A DNA stretch of 64,000 nt from Chrysogorgia sp. JL179-B06 (Eukaryota; Cnidaria; Anthozoa; Scleralcyonacea; Chrysogorgiidae), in NCBI GenBank assembly GCA_035772405.1, contig JAYKKM010000375.1:3120001-3184000 (forward strand). The letters run 5' to 3'. Both the position numbers and the translations under genes were made by a program. Of this stretch, positions 52,598 through 59,994 are shown one piece after another. How positions within the stretch are numbered: position 1 is the first letter of the stretch; every line of letters begins with the position of its first letter. Under the pieces are notes generated by a model. That model was not told the origin of the DNA, did no database searches, and was given only the letters and a program-made list of their open reading frames with translations.

Positions 52598-55500
52598 TCA
52601 CTCGTCTTCGAATATCACTCTCGTCATGATCTTGTAGTGACCTAGTGCCAGCGTGTTCACCCCATCGGATAAAATATACCGTTTGTCGTCATTGCTACTC
52701 AACGCGGTCTTGTTCACAGTCTCTGTGTAAATCTCGTGTTTCCGACTTCTGAACGTGTTCATTGATCTCGTTTGAGGCTTCCCGGAGAACAGACAAGTCT
52801 TGTAGTCCTCGAACACGATCGAGGACTTGACGACGCTCTTCTTTACACCCTTACACTTTTTCTCGTCACCGCGTAGTGTTTTGAGAGCGTATAATTTAGA
52901 TCTCAATCCCACGAACTCGCGGATTTGCTCTCCAGAGTTCTCGTCCTTCATCATCCCCAACACCTTCTTGTTCAACCCAACTGGGATACAAGAGGGGTGG
53001 TCTTTTCCATAGGCGGACGTGTCAAACCTAGCCTTTACATCTGCACTGATGTCTTTGTAAAAGTCGTCTGTGCGAATCTCGTATATGAGAGAGTCTGTGT
53101 CAGTGAACAACAGACTAGCTTTCTCGCCGTACTTTGGTTTGATATAGTCGTAGTGGAACTCATACATCAGCGTCTTACTGAGGTCCAAGATGCACATCCC
53201 CAGATACACCGGCTTGACGAATACCACCTTAGTCCTCTTCATCTGGACGGCTATCAGGTTCTCGTCAAAAATTGTCCTATGGTGAAAGTTTGGCTTTGCG
53301 ACTAGCGTTCTCATCTTCTCTCTACTTGTCACTAACTGTATATCCACTCTGTTCCTAATGTTCTCCATGGTCTTTCCAAAGACGCTGTTGTTCATCAGCT
53401 TGAAGAAATCTTGTTCGAAAGGGTTCTTCGCCTTTGTCCTCAGGTTTGTGTTGAGTTCAATGTACTCCCCCATCCAAGCGGATTCGTCGAACGAAATCCC
53501 ACGGTGAATCTTGGTTAGTTTCATCCCAAGTCTAAGGTACAACTCTAGGTTCTTCTTGTGGAGCACGTATTTGGTCTTGTTGTCAAGGTTTGGGATAAGC
53601 TTTTCTACACCGTTCACCTTTACTCGTTCGGGAGCGAGAGGATAGTCGTTGTGCAGATCGTGGAGTTCTTCAGGGTACTCCAAGTCTACTTCCAAGATAC
53701 AAGGTACGTCTCGCCAGTCTCTGAGGTCTGTCATCCATTCAAAGTTGCCTGTTGGGAGAGGTAAACTCATCGCCCACCCGTAAAGGTTGTTTGCGTCTAG
53801 ATAGGGTAAAAAGACACTTGGTTTCTCCTTATCGTACAAACTGTCTCCTGTGTGTTTCACACCCTTAAGATAGTCCATAAACTTGTTGTTTGCCTCAGCG
53901 TGTCTCTTTGTGATGGTCGAGACTCCACCGCGAATTCCGGCCTCGACCATCAACAGCATGTCTATGTCTGTCAACAGATCCAACTTTATCCCGGTGATCT
54001 TTAGTAGCGCGTCCCAACTTAGTCCGGGTGAGGTGTAGTAGAAGGCTGGATCCAACCCATAGTGGGTTTTGCACACTCTCCTAAAGTTTTCAAAGACGTC
54101 TTCAAGTAGCGTCACGTCTGTTTTTAAGTATAGGTCGTGGTACTCCCTCATGGTTCTCATACCAAAGTGTTTCCACACGTTCCTAGCGTGGTTGTACTCG
54201 TCGTCAGTGATATCGCTGTCTGTGAGCTTAGAGTGGAACTTGTCTTTTGGCGGCAACGCTGTCTCGTCGAGCTTCTTCAATCCAGTCATATACTCGTAAG
54301 GGTACACGCCCTTCTTACTCACGAGGTCAAAGTTTTCACCGAACACCCTCTTTGTCGTTGCCAAGTCCGTCTTGTCGAGATTTTTAACTAGACTATCTAG
54401 GCTACTAGCCATGAATTTAAAGCTGTCTAAGAATCTTAGCTCCCTTGTGGTGTTTTTCACCTTGCCAGTCTTGTCTGTGTGAGAGTCTACGATCACGTTT
54501 TTGCTAAACGAGACGTACTTCTCTTCGTTGTTCGGAATACACGTGATTCTTCCCTTAGTCACGCCTAAACTTTTCACGAACAAATGCGCGTCGTAGCCTG
54601 ACAGGTTGTGGAACACCACGGGAACAAACTTTGGTAGCCTGTACTTCAAATTGCAAGTGTTGTGTGCGGCACCGCGAAACTTCCCTGTCAAGTGACAGTG
54701 GTCACGTACTTTGTGGTCTAGGACACCACTCTTATTTTCCTTTGACCAGTCTTCCTCACATATCCAACACACCTTTGTATTTTCGTACGCCCATTTGTCT
54801 TGCGCGGTGAACACCATTGGTTTGGTGTCCTTGAATTTGACGTATATGTCCTTTGTCGTTTTCTCGAGACTCCTCACGAAGATCTCCCCCAGATTTTCGT
54901 CGTCTTTAGTTTTGGTGAATAGGTGTGGCTCTTCCCAGTGTAGTGTGTCGTCGAAGCACTTCAGGTGGTAACAGAACCCAGAGGGTGTGTGATGTTGGTA
55001 CTGTGTTGTCGAGCTCTTCTTTGGGTTGTTGGTTGGTCCCTCGATAGGTTCGAGAAAGGACTCGAAGTCAGCGTAGATGACAAAAGGTGCGTCTTGTGTT
55101 TTGTAGTAGTTTTTGAACTCCAAGGTAGACCTCCACTTTGGCATCTGAGTCCTAATGGTGTCCACGTTAGAGCAGTATTCGTCGTGTTTTTCTAGACTCA
55201 CCAATGTCTTGAAGCTGTTGATACATCTGTAACAGAGGTGTCTCTTGTGCTGGTGGTTGTTGACCTTGCTGGAGACCATTCTGCTCATGTTCTTAATCCA
55301 CGCGTAGTGACTGTTTACAGTCATTTCGTCGTCGTTTTGCTCTGTAATGTACAAGAGATTGATCGTCTTGCGACCGTTCCCTTGGATAAGGAGAGGGTAG
55401 ACACCAGTCCCCCGCTCGTAGGCAAACACGTTTATAGGAGTGTTGTTCCTTTTGCTAAACTTTTCAATGTCTCCCAAGGGTGTTGGAAACGAGATCCCAG

Positions 55501-56284
55501 TCCAGTCGAACTTCTTGGAGAACTCTCTCGTAGCCTCGTCGAGTCTCTCTGCGTGTTTTCTCTCGTCCATCATTGCCACAGTCACACTCCACTTGAAACA
55601 CTCGTTGTCGTTTGTGTTTTGGACGTTGACGATGGCTTTCTTCTTAACCAACGCGTCTGGTGTAGGAATGTAAGACGACCCACTAATTGGTGCAAACGTG
55701 TCGATAAACACGTCCAACTTTACGACGCGTAGCACTCGCCAGGAGCTACCTCTCTTCAAGTACGTCGCAAGACTTTCCGAAATCTTTCCCACCATTTCGA
55801 GGTAGGTCTTGTCCAAGTCAGTTCCAGGTACCACGATAGTTGTGAGTGAGTGAAAATGTGCAGTCGCCTCTACGTCTCCATCGTCTGTCGCTCTCACCAT
55901 GACACACTCCGAGACGAGTTTGGTTTTGTGTCCCTTTCTCTTTTCCACTTCGTAATTCCAAAGATCAATCACAGGCGCCTTTGAGTTTTCCAAAAACGTT
56001 TGTGGACCGACTCCCTCAGGTGCGTCGATCGTAAACGTGTCCGAGAAACCACGAAGTGCCGTCTCTGACCTATGAATGACTTGGTCTTTGGCGTCGTGGA
56101 ATACGTCTTCTGGTGGCTCTTGCGCGTCGAAGAACACGTCTTCAGGCTCAACCGTCTCGAAGAGTGAGGTTACCCTCTCTCTTAGAGAAGTAAAGGCAGA
56201 GGTAACCCCTCTCCTTATCGACTCTGGTGTGTGGTCAACAAACCAGTTGGTCCATTTGCTAAGTTTAGCTCTGAAACTATTCAT
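52598..56284 (-). CDS. POLB: Polinton protein-primed DNA polymerase B
   Basis: The 1228-aa family B polymerase should replicate the element from terminal-protein primers. In order: an N-terminal region of about 340 residues without a recognised fold; a C2HC-type finger (CYRC at 351-354, H367, C371); Exo I DFE at 406-408; a zinc/HNH-like insert with CWIC (506-509) and DHCHLTGKFRGAAHNTCN (528-545); Exo II around HNLSGYDAHLF (559-569); Exo III LKTDVTLL (720-727). The palm motifs follow: A, YLDANNLYGWAM (D830); B, KLMNNSVFGKT (962-972); C, TDTDS (1061-1065). All exonuclease and polymerase residues are present, so the enzyme appears competent. The ATG is preceded by TCTTTAAAGA. Confidence 0.96.
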   Translation of the reverse strand: MNSFRAKLSKWTNWFVDHTPESIRRGVTSAFTSLRERVTSLFETVEPEDVFFDAQEPPEDVFHDAKDQVIHRSETALRGFSDTFTIDAPEGVGPQTFLENSKAPVIDLWNYEVEKRKGHKTKLVSECVMVRATDDGDVEATAHFHSLTTIVVPGTDLDKTYLEMVGKISESLATYLKRGSSWRVLRVVKLDVFIDTFAPISGSSYIPTPDALVKKKAIVNVQNTNDNECFKWSVTVAMMDERKHAERLDEATREFSKKFDWTGISFPTPLGDIEKFSKRNNTPINVFAYERGTGVYPLLIQGNGRKTINLLYITEQNDDEMTVNSHYAWIKNMSRMVSSKVNNHQHKRHLCYRCINSFKTLVSLEKHDEYCSNVDTIRTQMPKWRSTLEFKNYYKTQDAPFVIYADFESFLEPIEGPTNNPKKSSTTQYQHHTPSGFCYHLKCFDDTLHWEEPHLFTKTKDDENLGEIFVRSLEKTTKDIYVKFKDTKPMVFTAQDKWAYENTKVCWICEEDWSKENKSGVLDHKVRDHCHLTGKFRGAAHNTCNLKYRLPKFVPVVFHNLSGYDAHLFVKSLGVTKGRITCIPNNEEKYVSFSKNVIVDSHTDKTGKVKNTTRELRFLDSFKFMASSLDSLVKNLDKTDLATTKRVFGENFDLVSKKGVYPYEYMTGLKKLDETALPPKDKFHSKLTDSDITDDEYNHARNVWKHFGMRTMREYHDLYLKTDVTLLEDVFENFRRVCKTHYGLDPAFYYTSPGLSWDALLKITGIKLDLLTDIDMLLMVEAGIRGGVSTITKRHAEANNKFMDYLKGVKHTGDSLYDKEKPSVFLPYLDANNLYGWAMSLPLPTGNFEWMTDLRDWRDVPCILEVDLEYPEELHDLHNDYPLAPERVKVNGVEKLIPNLDNKTKYVLHKKNLELYLRLGMKLTKIHRGISFDESAWMGEYIELNTNLRTKAKNPFEQDFFKLMNNSVFGKTMENIRNRVDIQLVTSREKMRTLVAKPNFHHRTIFDENLIAVQMKRTKVVFVKPVYLGMCILDLSKTLMYEFHYDYIKPKYGEKASLLFTDTDSLIYEIRTDDFYKDISADVKARFDTSAYGKDHPSCIPVGLNKKVLGMMKDENSGEQIREFVGLRSKLYALKTLRGDEKKCKGVKKSVVKSSIVFEDYKTCLFSGKPQTRSMNTFRSRKHEIYTETVNKTALSSNDDKRYILSDGVNTLALGHYKIMTRVIFEDE

Positions 56285-56353
56285 TCTTTAAAGAGTTGGT
56301 TATGTCTTTAAGCCTCATTTGATTTTGGTTAGAAAATCAAGTGCACGGTGATC

Positions 56354-56701
56354 TCACTCTTTTCGAAACGTGAAGGAAATGTCGTCGACGATTAGACTTT
56401 TCCCCGTTTTTATCCGGTAGGTGATAGATCCTGGAAAGAGACTCAAGCTCTTTGCTAACGATAAGATACTCCCGAACTTCGTCTCCTCTCCGGTGATCGT
56501 GTTTGTCTTGACCACGACCTGGGCGAGTTTCCTTTTCTTACAATGATCGTATCTCTTTGGGATGTCGATAGGTTTCATCCCCAACGCTGCTAGGATCTCG
56601 CAATGTTTTGCCCCTTGCTTTAGCCTAACACCTCGCTCTCTCGCGATGACTTTCAGTTCCCTGACGGTTAGATAGTTGGTGCTTGCTTTCGTGAGTGACA
56701 T
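56354..56701 (-). CDS. SAP plus NUMOD1-like small protein
   Basis: The open frame extends to 56998, but the start chosen is the ATG at 56701, because upstream codons overlap the next gene. The 115-aa product has an N-terminal SAP-like helix pair (residues 8-40, LTVRELKVIARERGV with a Lys/His-Cys-x-x-Leu end). A C-terminal region (about 61-113) has the NUMOD1 look: TNTITGEETKFGSI, then AKSLSLFPGSITYRIKTGKS. Both modules bind DNA in other proteins; NUMOD1 usually accompanies homing endonucleases. No nuclease motif is present. The role may be DNA binding during replication or packaging. I know no established Polinton gene with this pairing. Confidence 0.6.
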   Translation of the reverse strand: MSLTKASTNYLTVRELKVIARERGVRLKQGAKHCEILAALGMKPIDIPKRYDHCKKRKLAQVVVKTNTITGEETKFGSILSLAKSLSLFPGSITYRIKTGKSLIVDDISFTFRKE

Positions 56702-56727
56702 GGTTTTGTTGGTGTGTTTTGTTGTCC

Positions 56728-57144
56728 TTAGATCATAATTGCCACCACCTTGTATCCAACCCACCCAACGCCAACGAACATCACCCCCTCTGACACCGAC
56801 AAGTACTTTTGCATCTCCGATGACGGTGTGTAGTAGTCGTTCAACTCTGGTCTCTTTTCGAACTTCGCGTTCTTGCGAGACGCAACGTAAAATGCGTCGA
56901 GAGCCGCGTTCGTGTCGTTGATGTCGCGGTTTGCGTCTGACAAGGCGAGACGTAGTCGCGAGACTTTGTCTCTGCGAGCCACCTCTTGCTCGTTCCACAA
57001 CTCCCTGTCCCGCGTGAGTTTTTCCATCGCGAGGTTGTGACGACTGATCTCCTCGCCGTATTTGTTTCCCTCAAGGTGCTTGAAAAGGAACCCTGCTCCT
57101 GCGAACGCAAGTGCGTTGAATAGTCCTCCTGCCATCATTGCCAT
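56728..57144 (-). CDS. Conserved Polinton membrane/coiled-coil protein
   Basis: The 138-aa protein begins with a short hydrophobic Gly/Ala segment (MAGGLFNALAFAGAGFLF). Then comes a charged helical stretch with alternating Glu/Arg/Lys (about 25-95), the motif LNDYYTPS (about 102-109), and a C-terminal hydrophobic segment (VMFVGVGWVGYKVVAIM). I recall the same layout, including DYYTPS, in hypothetical proteins beside other animal Polinton/adintovirus polymerases, but cannot check this. A virion membrane or assembly role is a guess. The start is set by AAGATAAAGAG just before the ATG. Confidence 0.6.
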   Translation of the reverse strand: MAMMAGGLFNALAFAGAGFLFKHLEGNKYGEEISRHNLAMEKLTRDRELWNEQEVARRDKVSRLRLALSDANRDINDTNAALDAFYVASRKNAKFEKRPELNDYYTPSSEMQKYLSVSEGVMFVGVGWVGYKVVAIMI

Positions 57145-57293
57145 CTCTTTATCTTACTGAGCAACTCTTGAGCAAATCGGTTTTGCTCGCTTTTTGTTCA
57201 CTTTCTAGTGAGCTTTGTTGCGTAGCAACTTTTGAGCAAATCTCAAGCAAACCCAAGTAAACCCAAGCAAATCTTTGTGAGTAAGATAAAGAT
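57145..57293. promoter_or_regulatory. Divergent promoter region
   Basis: This separates two genes read outward. Both start codons are preceded by the same sequence, AGTAAGATAAAGA, as a perfect inverted pair at the two ends (57145-57157 and 57280-57293). Between them are repeated GAGCAAATC, TTGAGCAAATC and CCAAGTAAACCCAAGCAAAT words. The symmetry suggests one bidirectional control region. Confidence 0.65.
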
Positions 57294-57701
57294 ATGAGTG
57301 AAGCAACAGAGACAATCACGTCCCAAAAACCAGAGAAACTAAAGGATCCGAAGAAGGTTGAGGGAGGAAAGAGACTCGCCGCGATTAGCAAAGCTGCAAA
57401 GGCGAAGAAGGCTCAAGAAAGACTCGAGCAAAGCGAGGGACACCGATCACAAGAGAGCAACCAACTCATTGGTCAGCTTGGATACGTTGTTGGAGCGATT
57501 GGTGTCGCCGGAGGGTTGTACTTTTACTTCAAACGTGATGAAGACCGAGGACCCACACGTTCAGACCAGGTCAACGCTCCAACGGTGACTCCATCGTGTT
57601 CAAGAGCACCTTCCAATGCAGACCGAGGACCCTTGCTTCACCACGTCGTCTTCGACTCCTCGGAGGCCAACGGTTGTTCAGACCTTGAGTCTTTTGATTA
57701 A
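57294..57701 (+). CDS. Small basic single-TM protein
   Basis: The 135-aa protein has a Lys/Glu-rich basic N-terminal half (residues 1-58, with AAISKAAKAKKAQERLEQS), one hydrophobic segment (about 62-80, LGYVVGAIGVAGGLYFYF) and a Ser/Pro-rich acidic tail. This layout suits a virion membrane or DNA-contacting protein. No family recognised. Confidence 0.6.
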   Translation: MSEATETITSQKPEKLKDPKKVEGGKRLAAISKAAKAKKAQERLEQSEGHRSQESNQLIGQLGYVVGAIGVAGGLYFYFKRDEDRGPTRSDQVNAPTVTPSCSRAPSNADRGPLLHHVVFDSSEANGCSDLESFD

Positions 57702-57725
57702 AAACTTTTCTCGTGTAATAAAAGG

Positions 57726-57938
57726 ATGTCAGATCAAAAGGAAATAGTGAACAACACTCTACTCTACACGGCCGTAGGAGTTGGAGTCGGCGTGGCGACG
57801 ATAGTTTTCGTTGTTAGTGAGCTTATAGACTACTACTTCACGACCGAAGAACCAACTCCGGAGGAGGAGGAGTGGGAGATAGCTCTCGACCTAATTGACT
57901 CCATGTATAAAAGACGACTGAGGGGTGTGTTTGATTAA
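57726..57938 (+). CDS. Small membrane protein A of a tandem pair
   Basis: The 70-aa product begins MSDQKEIVNNTLLYTAVGVGV, followed by a hydrophobic helix and an acidic run TEEPTPEEEEWE. The N terminus and the upstream sequence (TAATAAAAGG directly before the ATG) are repeated in the next gene. The pair therefore arose by duplication and later diverged in the C-terminal half. Confidence 0.6.
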   Translation: MSDQKEIVNNTLLYTAVGVGVGVATIVFVVSELIDYYFTTEEPTPEEEEWEIALDLIDSMYKRRLRGVFD

Positions 57939-57963
57939 AAAACTTTTTTCGTATAATAAAAGG

Positions 57964-58188
57964 ATGTCAGATCGAAAGGAAATAATGAACGAGGTGTACG
58001 ACGCTCTGCTTTACACCGCCGCAGGAGTTGGAATTAGCATGGTGTCGAGGAAAATTCTCGGAGAGTCTCTCAGCGCGCCAACCACACTCGTGGGAACATT
58101 GAAACTTGCAGTCGCAATCAGCGCTGGAACGATCGCCGTGAAATACGCGCAACAAAAGAAGCTTATCCCAGACGACCCTTTCAAGTGA
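57964..58188 (+). CDS. Small membrane protein B of a tandem pair
   Basis: The 74-aa product starts at the ATG at 57964, not at an upstream in-frame ATG at 57925 that lies inside the preceding gene. The choice follows the TAATAAAAGG motif and the MSDRKEIMNE start shared with gene A. Two hydrophobic stretches (about 14-24 and 41-58) suggest membrane association. Function unknown. Confidence 0.6.
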   Translation: MSDRKEIMNEVYDALLYTAAGVGISMVSRKILGESLSAPTTLVGTLKLAVAISAGTIAVKYAQQKKLIPDDPFK

Positions 58189-58205
58189 GTCGTTTGACGT
58201 GTCTC

Positions 58206-58229
58206 GTTTTATAAGCTTTTGCTTATAAA
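58206..58229. terminator. Hairpin between converging genes
   Basis: A perfect 10-bp stem, TTTTATAAGC, with loop TTTT and its complement lies in the 55-bp gap between two converging genes. Its symmetry and position suggest a shared transcription-end or 3' processing signal for both directions. Not tested. Confidence 0.5.
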
Positions 58230-58243
58230 ATCACCTCATATCC

Positions 58244-59080
58244 TCAATAAACTGTGTCGTCCTCTTCCTCTGAGTCTGACTCAAAGACGAATTCCATCGC
58301 CCTGTTGGTTGTCTCACGCTTTGACTCGACCACCTTTGGTTTCGCCTCTCGAAGTGGTAAGAGACGTTTCATCCTCACCCCACTTGGCTCCACCACGACC
58401 TCGTGCAACTTGACTTGCAAGGAGATGCGAGCGCCGACAAAGATGGACTCGATCTTCACTGCACCGTTTGCCCAACAGTGTTTTCCCATGAGTGACTGAA
58501 CCTCCACCGGGTTGTTGTCAGGGTCAAAGAACTGTGTGAGGAACTTGTCTTGCTTCTTGTGGTAGATCAGTTTTGCGTACAGCGTCGGACCACGACCTGG
58601 GACCCTTCGAAGAACGGTTTTCCCGGTCTTCTTGTCCGCAACCTTCTCTGTCTTCCAATAGAGGGGGTTTAGTCCACCCTTGGACTTGGTCAGATCGTTG
58701 CGCTCCAGCTCGAATCTATCGATCTCCTCGCGATTGTCCACCAGGTGATCGACACAACAATCCACGATGGCGTCAAAGGTGTTCACCCAGACTTCCTCTT
58801 CTTTTGTAGGACCATCGCGGTTCCACAAACATAGAGGAAAGGTGAAACCAGTGACCTCGCCAGTCTCTTGACTCGTGTTTTCCGAGACTCCAAACGAGTA
58901 CAGGCGCTCGGTGGGGATGACGAGTTCACCCTCCGTCCCGTCCTCGTTGCGAGTGGAAATGTTGATTCTCTTAAACTTGAGTTTACTGTCCGGGATCTCT
59001 CCCGAAACAGGGTCAGAAAAGATCATGTGTTCTTTTGGGTCGTAACCCTTTGCGGATGTTAGTTGCGTGTTCTCGGTCAT
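58244..59080 (-). CDS. NCLDV-type ssDNA-binding-like protein (DUF2738-like)
   Basis: The 278-aa soluble protein carries FPLCLWNRDGPTKEEE (about 80-95), a helical segment (VDHLVDNREEIDRFELE), then NPLYWKTEK, GRGPTLYAKLIYHKK (about 165-180) and IESIFVGARISLQVKLHE (about 213-230). It ends in an acidic tail, ESDSEEEDD. The order SLPLCLWNxDGPT, NPLYxK, GPTLYAKLIY, SIFxGxxxSLQVKL resembles a large-DNA-virus family (DUF2738 and relatives) proposed to bind ssDNA. An acidic C-terminal tail is typical of ssDNA-binding proteins. I recall the family from memory, so a profile search should confirm it. It would support protein-primed strand-displacement replication. Confidence 0.55.
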   Translation of the reverse strand: MTENTQLTSAKGYDPKEHMIFSDPVSGEIPDSKLKFKRINISTRNEDGTEGELVIPTERLYSFGVSENTSQETGEVTGFTFPLCLWNRDGPTKEEEVWVNTFDAIVDCCVDHLVDNREEIDRFELERNDLTKSKGGLNPLYWKTEKVADKKTGKTVLRRVPGRGPTLYAKLIYHKKQDKFLTQFFDPDNNPVEVQSLMGKHCWANGAVKIESIFVGARISLQVKLHEVVVEPSGVRMKRLLPLREAKPKVVESKRETTNRAMEFVFESDSEEEDDTVY

Positions 59081-59087
59081 TTTGTTC

Positions 59088-59219
59088 CTACTCCTCGCAA
59101 CTCCTTAAGCCATTTTCAATTTCGTCTTTGAGCCGCTTGGCCTTTTTTCGCAAACCCCTCAAGTACCTTTTCCAACCATCGGCCATTGCCTTTTTGACCT
59201 GAGGACGTGTGTCTATCAT
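59088..59219 (-). CDS. 43-aa basic protein
   Basis: This short frame fills the gap between two - strand genes: the ATG is at 59219 and TAG at 59088, 8 bp from the next start. The product is MIDTRPQVKKAMADGW followed by KRYLRGLRKKAKRL, with a strongly basic helical centre. It could be a DNA-condensing or nuclear-localising peptide like the small core proteins of other dsDNA viruses. The evidence is position, spacing and composition only. Confidence 0.4.
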   Translation of the reverse strand: MIDTRPQVKKAMADGWKRYLRGLRKKAKRLKDEIENGLRSCEE

Positions 59220-59244
59220 CTCCTTTTCTTCTAAGCTCTTTTTC

Positions 59245-59991
59245 CTAAGCAATGCCGTACTCTAGCATCATGCTCTTGTTGATCCTTGAGATGTCGTCCG
59301 CCTCCAAGAGACCTTTCACGACTCTCAGACCGTAGATCTCACCTGTTACACTTCTCCCTCCTTCCGTACTCGCGAAACGTTCGTTGAAGAATATAGACCC
59401 GAACGGAGCACCAGTACTCTTTAGGTTCGCGTTGAAGGCCGAGCGAAACAACACCGTGTCGTTGCACCTCACATGACTACCTTCCATCAACCAATGGCAA
59501 GATACGAGATGTTTGTCGGTCCCTACGAGACCGGGTGGTAGTGTGCAATTGTACTCCTTTGCAGGCCACCCCCCACCGTACGATAGTCGATTAGTAAGCC
59601 CTATTTTATAGCCTATAAATTTGTCAAAACTCCCATTGTCGTTACCAACGACGTATTCGTATCTACCGGACGACGGGGTAGCCAACAACTTGAAAACCAT
59701 AAATATAGAAACATCGGCGTGCATAAGCGCTGGACAGTCGAAGACCATCCTGTTTCTAGAATCGAGATTTCTCACAGAGTCACCGTCGACATCCACGGTG
59801 GGACTTTTGAGGAACGTGTTCTGGTGGAAGCGCGAAGTCCCGTCCTCTATTTGCTCCACTTTGTTAGTTCCTCCCGAAGCGCTATGATAGGTGACCTTTG
59901 CGTTTTTAACGTTCACATTAAAAACGGTCTCGAAAGGTGGTCGTTCGTCTTTCTCTCTCTTTGGTTCGTCGTGTCCAAGATACAAGCTCAT
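59245..59991 (-). CDS. LamG/concanavalin-like protein
   Basis: The 248-aa protein is mostly beta-type sequence, with ADVSIFMVFKL (about 97-107), GYKIGLTNRLSYGGG, LVSCHWLMEGSHVRCN and a C-terminal GEIYGLRVVKGLLEADDISR (about 218-237). The last is the typical G-E-I-x-x-L-x-V helix end of LamG-like jelly-roll domains. These domains bind sugars or proteins, so a surface or attachment role is possible but inferred. No signal peptide. The start codon overlaps the context TAATAAATG, and the gene follows the 489-aa gene directly. Confidence 0.6.
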   Translation of the reverse strand: MSLYLGHDEPKREKDERPPFETVFNVNVKNAKVTYHSASGGTNKVEQIEDGTSRFHQNTFLKSPTVDVDGDSVRNLDSRNRMVFDCPALMHADVSIFMVFKLLATPSSGRYEYVVGNDNGSFDKFIGYKIGLTNRLSYGGGWPAKEYNCTLPPGLVGTDKHLVSCHWLMEGSHVRCNDTVLFRSAFNANLKSTGAPFGSIFFNERFASTEGGRSVTGEIYGLRVVKGLLEADDISRINKSMMLEYGIA

Positions 59992-59994
59992 TTA

